Assembly (NCBI RefSeq): GCF_000714535.1
Contig: NZ_AUND01000001.1
Span: 665,137 to 729,136, forward strand
Direction: 5' to 3'
DNA length: 64,000 nt
Source of the DNA: Thioclava pacifica DSM 10166
GTDB taxonomy: Bacteria; Pseudomonadota; Alphaproteobacteria; Rhodobacterales; Rhodobacteraceae
The position numbers were made by a program, and so were the translations under genes. Under the pieces are notes generated by a model, which searched no databases, was not told where the DNA came from, and saw only the letters and a list, made by a program, of their open reading frames with translations. Every line of letters begins with the position of its first letter. Positions within the stretch are counted from its first letter, which is position 1. Positions 43,915 through 52,748 of this stretch are shown piece after piece.

Positions 43915-43972
43915 TTTCCTTCATGAAGGTCTTGAGCGCCGTTTGAGAACGGCCGCGGTAGGGCAGGCAAGG

Positions 43973-44001
43973 AAAAAGGCCGGGTGCTTGCGCATCCGGC
44001 C
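43973..44001 (-). terminator. Intrinsic terminator after the zeta inhibitor gene
   Basis: On the minus strand GGCCGG-ATGC-GCAA-GCAC-CCGGCC followed by TTTTT, 28 bases after the stop at 44029. It separates this gene from the bmt leader downstream. Confidence 0.88.
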
Positions 44002-44028
44002 CCGTATTCGGCTTGGTTCTGGCCGAGA

Positions 44029-44346
44029 TCAGTCGGCTTCTTCGAGAACCTGGCGACGCGCCTCGGCCATGCATTCGGCCATTTTCGCGCGGATCGCCGC
44101 CTCGTCGGCCTTGTCGCCGAGATCGGCCGAGAGCTTGCGGAACACGTCCTCATGGCCGGCTTCCTCGAAGTCGGCTTTCACGACCGTGACAATGTAAGCC
44201 TCGGCCTCCGCGCCGCTTTTGCCCAGCAGGCCCGCAGCCCATTGGCCGAGCATCTTGTTGCAGCGTGCATCGGCCTTGAATTGCAGCTCCGCATCATGGG
44301 CGAACTTGTTTTCATAGGCGTTTTCGCGATCGTCGAACGTAGTCAT
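44029..44346 (-). CDS. F1Fo ATP synthase inhibitor subunit zeta (DUF1476)
   Basis: A 105-residue DUF1476 protein. In Paracoccus denitrificans this family is the zeta subunit, which binds F1 through its N-terminal region and blocks ATP hydrolysis. The conserved start TTFDDRENAYENKFAHDAEL is the inhibitory segment; the rest (FKADARCNKMLGQWAAGLLG, then a C-terminal helix with AIRAKMAECMAEARRQV) is helical. The ATG at 44346 follows GGGAGGAAG. The gene is a single unit, away from the atp operons. Confidence 0.9.
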   Translation of the reverse strand: MTTFDDRENAYENKFAHDAELQFKADARCNKMLGQWAAGLLGKSGAEAEAYIVTVVKADFEEAGHEDVFRKLSADLGDKADEAAIRAKMAECMAEARRQVLEEAD

Positions 44347-44490
44347 CGCCTGCTTCCTCCCGGTAAAGTATCCGTTACCTTGGATATGCACGCCCCTGCG
44401 GCCGCCCGCAAGGGTAAAGGCGGGTGAAAAACCCGATTTGGCGCGCTTTGACGAGGGTGTGTTTCCTTGTGAAGACGCACGCGCTTTGCC

Positions 44491-44519
44491 TTGCGGCAAC
44501 GCCGGGCTTGGCCTATAGG
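44491..44519 (+). promoter_or_regulatory. Candidate promoter of the purC operon
   Basis: TTGCGG at 44491-44496, 17-base spacer and TATAGG at 44514-44519, 101 bases before the purC start. Visual match only. Confidence 0.35.
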
Positions 44520-44620
44520 GCGATCAATACCCTTTCGCGGGAGGCGCGCGGGGGCGAAGCGCTATCTGCGGCGCGCAGCCCTTGACCCGACCTTTCGCGC
44601 CTAGCGAGAACGGAGACGCG

Positions 44621-45382
44621 ATGGCACCCCGGCGCAAGAAGATCTACGAAGGCAAGGCGAAGATCCTGTATGAAGGCCCCGAGCCCGGAACGCTCGTGCA
44701 ATATTTCAAGGACGACGCGACCGCCTTCAACGCCCAGAAGAAAGCGACGATCGAGGGCAAGGGGGTGCTCAACAACCGCCTGTCCGAATATTTCATGACT
44801 GGGCTCGCGAATATCGGTGTGCCGAACCACTTCATCAAGCGGCTCAACATGCGCGAGCAGCTGATCCGCCAGGTGGAGATCGTGCCGCTCGAAGTGATCG
44901 TGCGCAATTTCGCCGCCGGTTCGATCGCGAAACGTCTCGGGCTTGAGGAAGGCACGCCGCTGCCGCGCCCGATCGTGGAATACAGCTACAAGAATGACGA
45001 GCTGGGCGACCCGCTCGTGCCCGAGGAATATATCATCGCCTTTGGTTGGGCGAACCAGCAGGACCTCGATGATATCGTGGCGCTGGCGCTGCGGGTGAAC
45101 GATTTCCTCACCGGCGTGTTCTATGGCGTGGGCATCAAGCTGATCGACTTCAAGATCGAGATCGGCCGGATCTGGGATGGCGATTTCATGCGCCTGATCG
45201 TCGCCGACGAGATCAGCCCCGACAGCTGCCGGTTGTGGGACGTCAAGACGGGCCAGAAGCTCGACAAGGACGTCTTCCGCCGCGATCTCGGTTCGCTGAC
45301 CGATGCCTATACCGAAGTCGCCAAACGTCTGGGCGTGCTGCCCACGAACACGCAGCCGATCAAACCGACGCTGATCAACTGA
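44621..45382 (+). CDS. purC: SAICAR synthetase (phosphoribosylaminoimidazole-succinocarboxamide synthase)
   Basis: Joins aspartate to CAIR in purine synthesis. It has 253 residues. Motifs are [15 protein letters not shown] near the N-terminus, [24 protein letters not shown] and the C-terminal [10 protein letters not shown] plus [14 protein letters not shown]. The ATG at 44621 follows GGAGAC; an open extension to 44582 is not conserved. First of purC-purS-purQ, with 14 bases to purS. purL, which completes FGAM synthase, is not in the window. Confidence 0.97.
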   Translation: MAPRRKKIYEGKAKILYEGPEPGTLVQYFKDDATAFNAQKKATIEGKGVLNNRLSEYFMTGLANIGVPNHFIKRLNMREQLIRQVEIVPLEVIVRNFAAGSIAKRLGLEEGTPLPRPIVEYSYKNDELGDPLVPEEYIIAFGWANQQDLDDIVALALRVNDFLTGVFYGVGIKLIDFKIEIGRIWDGDFMRLIVADEISPDSCRLWDVKTGQKLDKDVFRRDLGSLTDAYTEVAKRLGVLPTNTQPIKPTLIN

Positions 45383-45396
45383 AAGGAGCCTCCCCG

Positions 45397-45636
45397 ATGA
45401 AAGCCCGCGTTCATGTGATGCTGAAAGATGGGGTGCTTGACCCGCAGGGTGAGGCCGTGCGTCACGCGCTTGGCCATATGGGCTTCGGCGGTGTCGAGGC
45501 TGTGCGCCAGGGCAAGGTGATCGAGCTCGATCTGGCCGCTACGGACAAGGCTGCGGCCGAGGCCGAGGTCAAGGATATGTGCGAGAAGCTGCTCGCCAAT
45601 ACCGTGATCGAGAAATACACGATCGAGATCGCCTGA
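45397..45636 (+). CDS. purS: FGAM synthase subunit PurS
   Basis: Small bridging subunit that holds PurL and PurQ together in three-part FGAM synthase; 79 residues. MKARVHVMLKDGVLDPQG, VRHALGHMGFGGVEAVRQGK and the C-terminal CEKLLANTVIEKYTIEI are the family pattern. AAGGAG precedes the ATG at 45397. A repeat element (copy d) lies between it and purQ. Confidence 0.95.
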   Translation: MKARVHVMLKDGVLDPQGEAVRHALGHMGFGGVEAVRQGKVIELDLAATDKAAAEAEVKDMCEKLLANTVIEKYTIEIA

Positions 45637-45663
45637 TCCGGGTTCCCCGGATCGGGAGCGGGG

Positions 45664-45723
45664 GAGGGGGCGCTGCCCCCTCGGGCTTGCGCCCTCACCC
45701 CCGGGATATTTCAAGCAGTTGGA
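45664..45723 (+). repeat. 3'-end repeat element, copy d (second tail type)
   Basis: Starts 28 bases after the purS stop: GAGGGGGC-GCT-GCCCCCTC (45664-45682), a GGGC-TTGC-GCCC hairpin, then CCCCCGGGATATTTC and AAGCAGTTGGA. It lies inside the purCSQ transcription unit, so it either ends, processes or is read through by the transcript. Confidence 0.75.
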
Positions 45724-45741
45724 GGCAAGGAGCCGTTCGCC

Positions 45742-46410
45742 ATGAAAGCCGCCGTCATCACCTTCCCCGGATCGAATTGCGACCGTGACCTGAGCGTGGC
45801 TTTCGCGCGGGCCGGGGCCGAGGTCGTCAAGGTCTGGCACAAGGAGACCGAGATCCCTGCGGGTGTCGATGTCATCGGCGTGCCGGGCGGCTTCTCCTAT
45901 GGCGACTACCTGCGCTGCGGCGCGATTGCCTCGCGCTCGCCGATCGGGCAGGCCGTGGCCGATTTCGCGGGGCGTGGCGGCTATGTTCTGGGGATCTGCA
46001 ATGGGTTCCAGGTGCTGACCGAGATGAAGCTGCTGCCGGGCGCCCTGATGCGCAATGCGGGGCTGAAATTCGTCTCGAAGCCCTTGTCGCTGCGTGTCAC
46101 GACGACCGACAGCGCCTTTACCTCCGCCTATGAGGCGGGGCAGGAGATCGTCATCCCGGTCGCCCATCACGACGGCAATTACCAGATCGACGCGGAGGGG
46201 CTTGCGCGGCTTCAGGGCGAAGATCGGGTGGCGTTCCGCTATGTCGAGAACCCGAATGGGTCCGTCGATGACATCGCGGGCGTGCTGAGCGAGAACCGCC
46301 GGGTTCTGGGGATGATGCCCCATCCCGAGCGCGTGATCGAGAATGCGCAAGGCGGTGCCGATGGGGCGGCGCTTTTCCGCGCGTTGACCTCGGTGCTCGA
46401 GAGCGCCTAA
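45742..46410 (+). CDS. purQ: FGAM synthase glutaminase subunit PurQ
   Basis: Class I glutamine amidotransferase that feeds ammonia to PurL. It has 222 residues. The nucleophile is Cys86 in [11 protein letters not shown]; the His-Glu pair lies near the end in [26 protein letters not shown] at the start and [15 protein letters not shown] are typical. AAGGAG precedes the ATG. Confidence 0.97.
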   Translation: MKAAVITFPGSNCDRDLSVAFARAGAEVVKVWHKETEIPAGVDVIGVPGGFSYGDYLRCGAIASRSPIGQAVADFAGRGGYVLGICNGFQVLTEMKLLPGALMRNAGLKFVSKPLSLRVTTTDSAFTSAYEAGQEIVIPVAHHDGNYQIDAEGLARLQGEDRVAFRYVENPNGSVDDIAGVLSENRRVLGMMPHPERVIENAQGGADGAALFRALTSVLESA

Positions 46411-46455
46411 CCGCCCGCGCTTGTTGCGGCTTTGCCTCTGGCTTAGACTCCGCGC

Positions 46456-48270
46456 ATGACGCAAGAGATGCCAGATCCGCTGATCCTGCAAGAACCGCTG
46501 CCCGAGAGCGACAGCGGGATCAGCCTGTTGGGCCGCACGCGGCGCTCGCGCTGGATGTTGCGCATCGCGGTCGTGGTGATCCTTGCGCTGGCGGGCGCGG
46601 TGATGTGGGTGACCAATCAATGGCTTACCCAGCGTTTCACCGAGACGACGCGGGTGCGTACCGAGCTGCGTCTGGCGCTGTATACCGGCAACATCATGTC
46701 CGAGCTGCAACGGACCTCCGTTGTGCCGTTGCTGCTTGCGCGCGACCCGCAGCTCACGCAGGCGCTAGATACAACGGATTATTCCACCGCCTCGGCGCAG
46801 CTGATCACGGCGCGCAAGGAGGTGGCGGTGGCATCGATCCGGTTGCTGGACATGCAGGGTCGCGTTGTCGCCTCGACCAATCGCACCCAGATCGGGATGA
46901 ATTTCTCGAACACGCCCTTCTTCGTGGATGCGACGCGATCGCGGGGAACGATCTTCTCGGTCAATACCAATGAGGCGGGCGGCACGGAATTCGACTATTC
47001 GCGCGCGGTGATTCAGGACAATCGCCCCGTCGGCGTGATCGTGGTCGAGGCGGATCTGTCGAAATTCGAGCGCGCCTGGGCAGGGATTTCGGATGCGCTG
47101 GCGGTGGTCGACAGCGAAGGAAAGATCATCCTGACGACCGAGCCGCGCTGGAGGGGCGTGACGATGGAAGAGGCGCTTGCGGCGCGCTCGGCCCCTTCGG
47201 CGATCCAGCGCGCACTTCAGGCGACGGCCGATTGGGCCAATGAGGCGCCCGATGCCTATCTGCGTGGACAGGCGGTGATGCGCACGGAGGCGCGCATACC
47301 CTTCCGCGGCTGGAAGATGATCGCCTTCACCAGCTACGATTCCGTGCGCGAGCGGGTGAACGCGGTGCTGGCCTTGCAGATCATGGGCTTTGCGATCCTG
47401 CTGGCGCTGGTCTTCTATGGGCTATCGCGGCGCGCGCGGCGGCAGAGTCAGGTGCTGCGGGCCGAATCGGCGGAGCTGCGCGCGCTCAACGCCCGGCTCA
47501 GCCGCGAGATCGCCGAGCGCGAGAAGGCGCAGAAGGATCTTGCGGTGGCCGAACAGACGCTGGCGCAATCGTCGAAACTGGCCGCTTTGGGCGAGATGTC
47601 GGCCGCCGTGAGTCATGAACTCAACCAGCCGCTGGCCGCGATGAAGACCTATCTGGCTGGAGCGAAGCTTCTGTTGCAGCGCGCCCGCGTCGAGGAGGCG
47701 CTGTCGTCCTTCCAGCGCATCGACGATTTGATCGGGCGGATGGGGGCGATCACACGCCAGCTCAAATCCTATGCCCGCAAGGGCGGCGAGGCCTTCGAGC
47801 CGGTCGATTTGCGCTCGGCGCTCTCCGAGGCGCTTTCGATGATGGAGCCGCAGCTCAAGACCCGCAAGGTCCACATCATCCGCACCATGCCGCGCGCCTC
47901 CGTGATGGTGATGGCGGATCGGATCCGGCTCGAGCAGGTGATCATCAACCTGTTGCGAAACGCGCTCGACGCCACCAAGTCAGTGGAAGAGCCGCAGGTC
48001 GAGATCCTGCTCACCAGCGGCGAGACGGCGGTGCTGAGCGTGCGCGACAACGGCCCCGGGATCACCGATCTCGACAAGCTGTTCGAGCCGTTCTGGACGA
48101 CGAAAAAACCGGGAGAGGGAACCGGGCTGGGTCTCGCGATTTCTTCTTCCATCATTAGTGATTTCGGCGGTCGTCTGACCGCCCATAATTCCGAGAGCGG
48201 GGGGGCGGTCTTCGAAGTCCAGCTGCCGCTTCTGTCGGACAAGAACAGGTCCATCAGGGCCGCGGAGTAA
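46456..48270 (+). CDS. dctB: DctB-type sensor histidine kinase
   Basis: Membrane sensor kinase, 604 residues. A first membrane segment (about 34-54) and a second (about 310-330) enclose a periplasmic double-CACHE sensor of ~250 residues (RVVASTNRTQIGMNFSNTPFF, then ILTTEPRWRG); DctB proteins bind C4-dicarboxylates with such a domain. A coiled coil leads to the HisKA site His387 in AAVSHELNQPLAAMKTY. The ATPase domain has NLLRNALDAT, VRDNGPGI and GTGLGLAIS. It lies three bases before its partner regulator. The ligand is an inference from family; no transporter genes are adjacent. Confidence 0.85.
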   Translation: MTQEMPDPLILQEPLPESDSGISLLGRTRRSRWMLRIAVVVILALAGAVMWVTNQWLTQRFTETTRVRTELRLALYTGNIMSELQRTSVVPLLLARDPQLTQALDTTDYSTASAQLITARKEVAVASIRLLDMQGRVVASTNRTQIGMNFSNTPFFVDATRSRGTIFSVNTNEAGGTEFDYSRAVIQDNRPVGVIVVEADLSKFERAWAGISDALAVVDSEGKIILTTEPRWRGVTMEEALAARSAPSAIQRALQATADWANEAPDAYLRGQAVMRTEARIPFRGWKMIAFTSYDSVRERVNAVLALQIMGFAILLALVFYGLSRRARRQSQVLRAESAELRALNARLSREIAEREKAQKDLAVAEQTLAQSSKLAALGEMSAAVSHELNQPLAAMKTYLAGAKLLLQRARVEEALSSFQRIDDLIGRMGAITRQLKSYARKGGEAFEPVDLRSALSEALSMMEPQLKTRKVHIIRTMPRASVMVMADRIRLEQVIINLLRNALDATKSVEEPQVEILLTSGETAVLSVRDNGPGITDLDKLFEPFWTTKKPGEGTGLGLAISSSIISDFGGRLTAHNSESGGAVFEVQLPLLSDKNRSIRAAE

Positions 48271-48273
48271 GAC

Positions 48274-49605
48274 ATGGCAAGAACGTTGAAAGTGGCGATC
48301 GTCGATGACGAGGAAGATATGCGGCAATCGGTCAGCCAGTGGCTGGCGCTGTCGGGCTTCGACACCGAGACTTTCGCAAGCGCGGAAGAGGCGCTCAAGG
48401 AGATCGGGCCGGACTGGCCGGGGGTGGTGATCTCGGATATCCGCATGCCGGGCATGGACGGGATGGCCTTTCTCAAGCGTCTGATGGGCATCGACAGCGG
48501 TCTTCCGGTGATCATGATCACCGGCCATGGCGATGTGCCGATGGCGGTCGAGGCGATGCGGCTCGGCGCGATGGATTTCATGGAAAAGCCGTTCTCTCCG
48601 GACCGGATGACGGAACTGGCCAAGCGTGCGACGCAGATGCGCCGCACGACGCTCGACAACCGTGCCTTGCGTCGCGATCTGGCCGAGGGCGAGAAGGTGA
48701 TGGGCAAGCTGATCGGCACCTCCGAGCCGATGGAGCGGCTGCGCGAGGATATTCTCGATCTCTCCCAGGCCGACGGGCATGTGCTGATCGATGGCGAGAC
48801 CGGCACCGGCAAGACGCTGGTGGCCCATGCGCTGCATGCGACCGGCCCGCGCGCGGGCAAGAAATTCGTGGTGGTGAGCTGTGCGGCACTGACCGAAGAA
48901 GCGCTCTCGGCCAAGCTTTTCGGCCCGGTCGAAGAGGGCGGGCTGCCGCTCGTCGAAGAGGCGCGCGGGGGCACGCTGTGTCTTGAGGATGTCGAGGCGC
49001 TCAGCCAGGCGCTGCAGGCTCGGTTGCTGCAATTCATCAACGACCAGGGCGCGCCGGCCGAGACCCGGATCGTCGCGATCTGCAACACCCATGGTGAGGG
49101 CAAGACGGTCGAGGATGCGTTGCGGCCCGATCTCTATTATCGCCTGGCCGCCCTCAAGATCACCCTGCCGCCGCTGCGTGCGCGTGGCGAGGATATCCTG
49201 ACGCTCTTCAATCGCATGTCCGAGCAATTCGCCGATGAATATGGTTGCGATGTGCCGGAAGTGACTGCGCAGGAAGCCGCGCAGCTCTTGCAGGCGCCAT
49301 GGCCGGGCAATGTCCGCCAGCTCATCAACGTGGCCGAACGCGCGGTGCTGCAATCGCGCCGTGGCTCGGGTTCGATCGCGTCGCTCTTGATGGCCGATGA
49401 CGAAGAGGCGGGACCGGCCGCGATCACCACCGAGGGCAAACCGCTGAAGGAATATGTCGAGAGCTTCGAGAAGATGCTGATCGACAATACGATGCGGCGC
49501 CATAAGGGGTCGATCTCGGCGGTGATGGAGGAGCTGTGCCTGCCGCGCCGGACGCTCAACGAGAAGATGGCGAAATACGGTCTCGCGCGCGCGGATTATC
49601 TCTGA
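48274..49605 (+). CDS. dctD: DctD-type response regulator lacking the GAFTGA loop
   Basis: A 443-residue regulator with receiver domain (phosphorylation site Asp55 in VVISDIRMPG), AAA+ domain and a C-terminal Fis-type helix-turn-helix (RHKGSISAVMEEL, PRRTLNEKMAKYG). Walker A is GETGTGKT near 173-180. After AKLFG, where sigma-54 activators have the GAFTGA contact loop, only PVEEGGLPLVEEA is found before RGGTLCLED, about eight residues short and without GAFTGA. The Walker B region reads LCLED instead of the usual LFLDE. The arginine-finger region DALRPDLYYRL and sensor II WPGNVRQL are kept. It probably acts without sigma-54, as R. capsulatus NtrC does. Confidence 0.85.
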   Translation: MARTLKVAIVDDEEDMRQSVSQWLALSGFDTETFASAEEALKEIGPDWPGVVISDIRMPGMDGMAFLKRLMGIDSGLPVIMITGHGDVPMAVEAMRLGAMDFMEKPFSPDRMTELAKRATQMRRTTLDNRALRRDLAEGEKVMGKLIGTSEPMERLREDILDLSQADGHVLIDGETGTGKTLVAHALHATGPRAGKKFVVVSCAALTEEALSAKLFGPVEEGGLPLVEEARGGTLCLEDVEALSQALQARLLQFINDQGAPAETRIVAICNTHGEGKTVEDALRPDLYYRLAALKITLPPLRARGEDILTLFNRMSEQFADEYGCDVPEVTAQEAAQLLQAPWPGNVRQLINVAERAVLQSRRGSGSIASLLMADDEEAGPAAITTEGKPLKEYVESFEKMLIDNTMRRHKGSISAVMEELCLPRRTLNEKMAKYGLARADYL

Positions 49606-49613
49606 GAGCGAAA

Positions 49614-49727
49614 GGGGCGGTGCCCCCTTCCGTCACCGGGCGGTGACGATCTTTGGGATGAAGAGGGGGCGCTGCCCCCTCTGGCCTGCGGCCATTCACC
49701 CCCGAGATATTTGGGTCAAGAAGAAGG
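49614..49727 (+). repeat. 3'-end repeat element, copy e (extended)
   Basis: Follows dctD (stop 49605). It has a partial GGGGC/GCCCC hairpin, a perfect GTCACC-GGGC-GGTGAC hairpin (49632-49647), GAGGGGGC-GCT-GCCCCCTC (49663-49681), GGCC-TGC-GGCC, then CCCCCGAGATATTTGG and GTCAAGAAGAAGG. It is the longest copy; the trpB start lies 67 bases further on. Confidence 0.72.
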
Positions 49728-49794
49728 GGCGGGGGGATTTATCTTGCCGCGCTTTGACGCTAGAGCTTTGCGGAACAGACGCGCGAGGTGAGCC

Positions 49795-51027
49795 ATGGCC
49801 GACGACCTGATCAATTCCTTCATGAACGTGCCCGACGAGAACGGGCGTTTCGGCATTTTCGGCGGGCGGTTCGTGTCCGAGACGCTGATGCCGTTGATCC
49901 TTGCGCTGGAAGAGGAATACGAGAAGGCCAAGACCGACCCGGAGTTCTGGGCCGAGATGGACCATCTCTGGAAGTATTACGTCGGTCGTCCGTCGCCGCT
50001 GTATTTCGCCCCTCGCATCACCGAGGAGCTGGGCGGCGCGAAGGTCTATCTCAAGCGCGACGAGCTCAATCACACCGGCGCGCATAAGATCAACAACGTG
50101 CTCGGCCAGATCCTGCTCGCGCGGCGCATGGGCAAGACCCGGATCATCGCCGAGACCGGCGCGGGTCAGCATGGGGTGGCGACCGCCACGGTCTGCGCGC
50201 GTTTCGGGCTGAAATGCGTGGTATATATGGGGGCCACCGATGTCGAGCGGCAGGCGCCCAACGTCTTCCGCATGCGGCTTCTGGGTGCCGAGGTCGTTCC
50301 GGTCAAATCGGGCCGCGGCACGCTGAAGGATGCGATGAACGACGCGCTGCGCGACTGGGTGACCAATGTGCGCGACACGTTCTACTGCATCGGCACGGTC
50401 GCGGGCCCGCATCCCTATCCGGCGATGGTGCGCGATTTCCAGTCGATCATCGGTAAGGAAGTGCGCTGGCAGTTGGAGGAGCAGGAAGGCGAAGGCCGTC
50501 TGCCCGACACGGTGATCGCCGCGATCGGCGGGGGCTCAAACGCGATGGGGCTGTTCCACCCGTTCCTCGATGATCCGTCCGTGCGCATCATCGGCGTCGA
50601 GGCTGGCGGGCATGGCGTCGACGAGAAAATGGAGCATTGCGCCTCGCTCACCGGCGGGCGTCCGGGCGTGCTGCATGGCAACCGCACCTATCTGCTGCAG
50701 GACGAGGACGGGCAGATCCTCGAAGGGCATTCGATCTCGGCCGGGCTCGACTATCCCGGCATCGGGCCCGAGCATAGCTGGCTGCATGACACGGGCCGCG
50801 CGGAATATGTGAACATCACCGACAAGGAAGCGCTGGAGGCGTTCCAGTTCTCCTGCCGTCTCGAAGGGATCATCCCCGCGCTGGAGCCCAGCCACGCGCT
50901 CGCCCATGTGATGAAGATCGCGCCCGATCTGCCCAAAGACCATATCATCGTGATGAACATGTGCGGTCGTGGCGACAAGGACGTGTTCACCGTGGCGAAG
51001 CATCTGGGCTTCGATATGGGTGAATAA
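49795..51027 (+). CDS. trpB: Tryptophan synthase beta subunit
   Basis: Joins indole and serine to give tryptophan, with pyridoxal phosphate. It has 410 residues. The Schiff-base Lys is Lys98 in [22 protein letters not shown], the phosphate-binding GGGSNAMG and the C-terminal [15 protein letters not shown] are all present. trpA and trpF are not in the window, so trpB is separated from trpA, or at least not directly followed by it. Confidence 0.97.
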   Translation: MADDLINSFMNVPDENGRFGIFGGRFVSETLMPLILALEEEYEKAKTDPEFWAEMDHLWKYYVGRPSPLYFAPRITEELGGAKVYLKRDELNHTGAHKINNVLGQILLARRMGKTRIIAETGAGQHGVATATVCARFGLKCVVYMGATDVERQAPNVFRMRLLGAEVVPVKSGRGTLKDAMNDALRDWVTNVRDTFYCIGTVAGPHPYPAMVRDFQSIIGKEVRWQLEEQEGEGRLPDTVIAAIGGGSNAMGLFHPFLDDPSVRIIGVEAGGHGVDEKMEHCASLTGGRPGVLHGNRTYLLQDEDGQILEGHSISAGLDYPGIGPEHSWLHDTGRAEYVNITDKEALEAFQFSCRLEGIIPALEPSHALAHVMKIAPDLPKDHIIVMNMCGRGDKDVFTVAKHLGFDMGE

Positions 51028-51034
51028 GGGCCAT

Positions 51035-51067
51035 AAACCTCGGTTTATTTGCTTTCAACTTAGGTTT
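51035..51067 (+). promoter_or_regulatory. Pair of similar palindromes upstream of the acidic-protein genes
   Basis: AACCTCGGTTT at 51036-51046 and AACTTAGGTTT at 51057-51067 agree at 9 of 11 positions and their centres are 21 bases apart, two helical turns. Each can also fold in a hairpin (ATAAACC/GGTTTAT; CTTTCAA/TTGAAAG). They lie in the trpB to acidic-protein gap, about 105 bases before the ATG at 51173. The spacing suits a dimeric DNA-binding protein, possibly the LuxR-type regulator at 52179. They could alternatively end trpB transcripts. Confidence 0.4.
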
Positions 51068-51172
51068 GAAAGCCGTCACCTAACCCTCGGGCCGATGGAC
51101 CGGTGCGGGTCGGGCGCTGATCCTGACCTCACCTTGCCGTGATCGCGGCAGCCCATTTCCGGAGGAGTGACG

Positions 51173-51631
51173 ATGATGACCATGAAAACCCCGATCGCCG
51201 CGTTGGCCGTTCTGGCCGCAGGCGCGCATTTCGCCCTGGCCGAAGTGTCGACCGACGGGATCGCCGCGGATCTGCAAGCCAATGGCTTCACCAATATCGA
51301 GATCGAGGTCGGTCCGACCGAGGTGAAGGCCGAAGGCTACAATCCGAACGGCACGAAGATCGAAGTTATCTATGACCGCGCGACGGGCCAGATCCGCAGC
51401 CAGGAGACTTACCGGACGCGCGCCGGTGCGGATATGACCCAAGGCGTGAGCGTGCAGAGCCGGTCCGAGGATTTCTCCGATGACGACGGGGAGGATCACG
51501 ACACGATGGAGGACGATCACACCTCGGATCACGAAGACGATCATTCAAGTTCCGACCATGAGACGAGCGATCATGAATCCGGTGGTCACGACTCGGGGGA
51601 TCATGACTCGGGCGGTCACGACGACGATTGA
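51173..51631 (+). CDS. Exported PepSY-like protein with Asp/His-rich tail
   Basis: A 152-residue protein with a signal peptide (cleavage after HFALA). Residues ~28-85 form a small PepSY-like domain (IAADLQANGFTNIEIEVGPTE ... YDRATGQIRSQETYR). From about residue 105 to the end the chain is almost only Asp, His, Ser, Gly and Glu, with repeats such as HDSGDHDSGGHDDD, a likely divalent-metal-binding tail. GGAGGAG lies 5 bases before the ATG at 51173. It is a paralogue of the next gene (same domain, different tail). The function is not known. Confidence 0.7.
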   Translation: MMTMKTPIAALAVLAAGAHFALAEVSTDGIAADLQANGFTNIEIEVGPTEVKAEGYNPNGTKIEVIYDRATGQIRSQETYRTRAGADMTQGVSVQSRSEDFSDDDGEDHDTMEDDHTSDHEDDHSSSDHETSDHESGGHDSGDHDSGGHDDD

Positions 51632-51645
51632 GGATCGAACGGCTT

Positions 51646-51668
51646 GCCCGGCGCGTCATGCGCCGGGC
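51646..51668 (+). other. Strong hairpin between the two acidic-protein genes
   Basis: Perfect 9-base stem GCCCGGCGC / GCGCCGGGC with a GTCAT loop and no T tail. It probably stabilises the upstream transcript or weakens read-through rather than terminating cleanly. Confidence 0.6.
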
Positions 51669-51704
51669 ATAGTCGTGCGTAAAGGAGGCCTGGAGAGAGT
51701 GGGA

Positions 51705-52157
51705 ATGAAAAGGCGAAGCTTCATGGGTGCGGGCCTTGCGGCGCTGGTCGTCGCGCCGGGGCTGGCGATTGCGGAAACCGCCACCGAGGCGGTGGTCCGA
51801 CAATTGCGCGCCTATGGCTATCGCGAGATCGAGGTCGAACGCTCTTTCCTCGGCCGGATCCGGATCACCGCGGAACGCAAGGATATCGAACGCGAGATCG
51901 TTCTCGATCCGCGCACCGGAGAAATCCTGCGTGATCTGTCGCGCAAGGGACGCGCGCCGATCCTTGGTAATGAACGGCTGCGCACTGAAGGGGGCGGCAG
52001 CACGCCTGGCACGACCTCCGACAGAGGCGACTCCGATGACGGCAGCGACTCGGACTCGGATCACGACAGCGATGGGTCGGACGGATCCGACGATGGTGGT
52101 TCGGATGGCGGTTCCGATGGCGGTTCGGACGACGGTGGAGGCGACGATGACGATTGA
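51705..52157 (+). CDS. Exported PepSY-like protein with Asp/Ser/Gly-rich tail
   Basis: A 150-residue paralogue of the preceding protein. The signal peptide MKRRSFMGAGLAALVVAPGLAIA has two arginines followed by S-F-M, weakly resembling a Tat signal. The PepSY-like domain (about 27-85) reads VVRQLRAYGYREIEVERSFLGRIRITAE, then VLDPRTGEILRDLSR. The tail (about 105-150) is made of DSD, GSD and DDGG repeats resembling calcium-binding acidic linkers, without His. The ATG at 51705 is preceded by GGAGAGAG. It is followed 21 bases later by a membrane-bound regulator, suggesting one operon. Confidence 0.7.
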   Translation: MKRRSFMGAGLAALVVAPGLAIAETATEAVVRQLRAYGYREIEVERSFLGRIRITAERKDIEREIVLDPRTGEILRDLSRKGRAPILGNERLRTEGGGSTPGTTSDRGDSDDGSDSDSDHDSDGSDGSDDGGSDGGSDGGSDDGGGDDDD

Positions 52158-52178
52158 GCCTTGTGAAGGCACAGGGCG

Positions 52179-52736
52179 ATGAGTCCGCGTCACCGCCGGG
52201 CGGCGGTCGTGGGCGCGATCCTGATCCTCCAGGCGGTCTGTGCGCTGTTTTTCGTCTCCGACATTCTTCTGTCCGTCTTTGGTCTCTATCCGGCGCCGAT
52301 CAGCTGGCAAAGCCGCGAAATCCTCGAGATCGGCGCGGCGCTCGGCTTGCTTCTCGGGCTCGGTCTCGGCGCGTTTGCGCTTGCCAGCGCATTGCGGGAC
52401 GGGGCGCGCACCCGAGACCGGCTGCGGCTTGCGACCTCGGCGTTCGAGGATCTGCTGGAGCAGCGCTTCGCCGATTGGGGGCTTACGGCCGCGGAGCGCG
52501 AGGTGGCGCTTTTCGCCATCAAGGGGTTGTCGATCCCCGAGATCGCGGCGATCCGCGAGACCTCGGAGGGCACGGTGAAGGCGCAAAGTGCCGCGATCTA
52601 TCGCAAGGCCGGGGTCAACGGGCGTGGTGCGCTTCTGAGCCTCTTCGTCGAGGATATGATGGATCAGCGCGCGGTGACGCAGGTGCCCGAGCCACCGCAG
52701 ATCGCGGCTGCGCTCAAACGCTCGGCTGGCGGCTGA
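52179..52736 (+). CDS. Membrane-anchored LuxR-type helix-turn-helix regulator
   Basis: A 185-residue protein with two N-terminal membrane segments (about 9-34 and 48-70) joined by a short periplasmic loop, and a cytosolic LuxR/GerE DNA-binding domain (about 105-165: LTAAEREVALFAIKGLSIPEIA ... SEGTVKAQSAAIYRKAGV). There is no receiver or ligand domain. It is last in the cluster with the two exported acidic proteins, so it may sense envelope state or their metal occupancy and regulate them. The start has only a moderate ribosome site (AGGGCG). Confidence 0.8.
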   Translation: MSPRHRRAAVVGAILILQAVCALFFVSDILLSVFGLYPAPISWQSREILEIGAALGLLLGLGLGAFALASALRDGARTRDRLRLATSAFEDLLEQRFADWGLTAAEREVALFAIKGLSIPEIAAIRETSEGTVKAQSAAIYRKAGVNGRGALLSLFVEDMMDQRAVTQVPEPPQIAAALKRSAGG

Positions 52737-52748
52737 TCCGGCCCGAGC

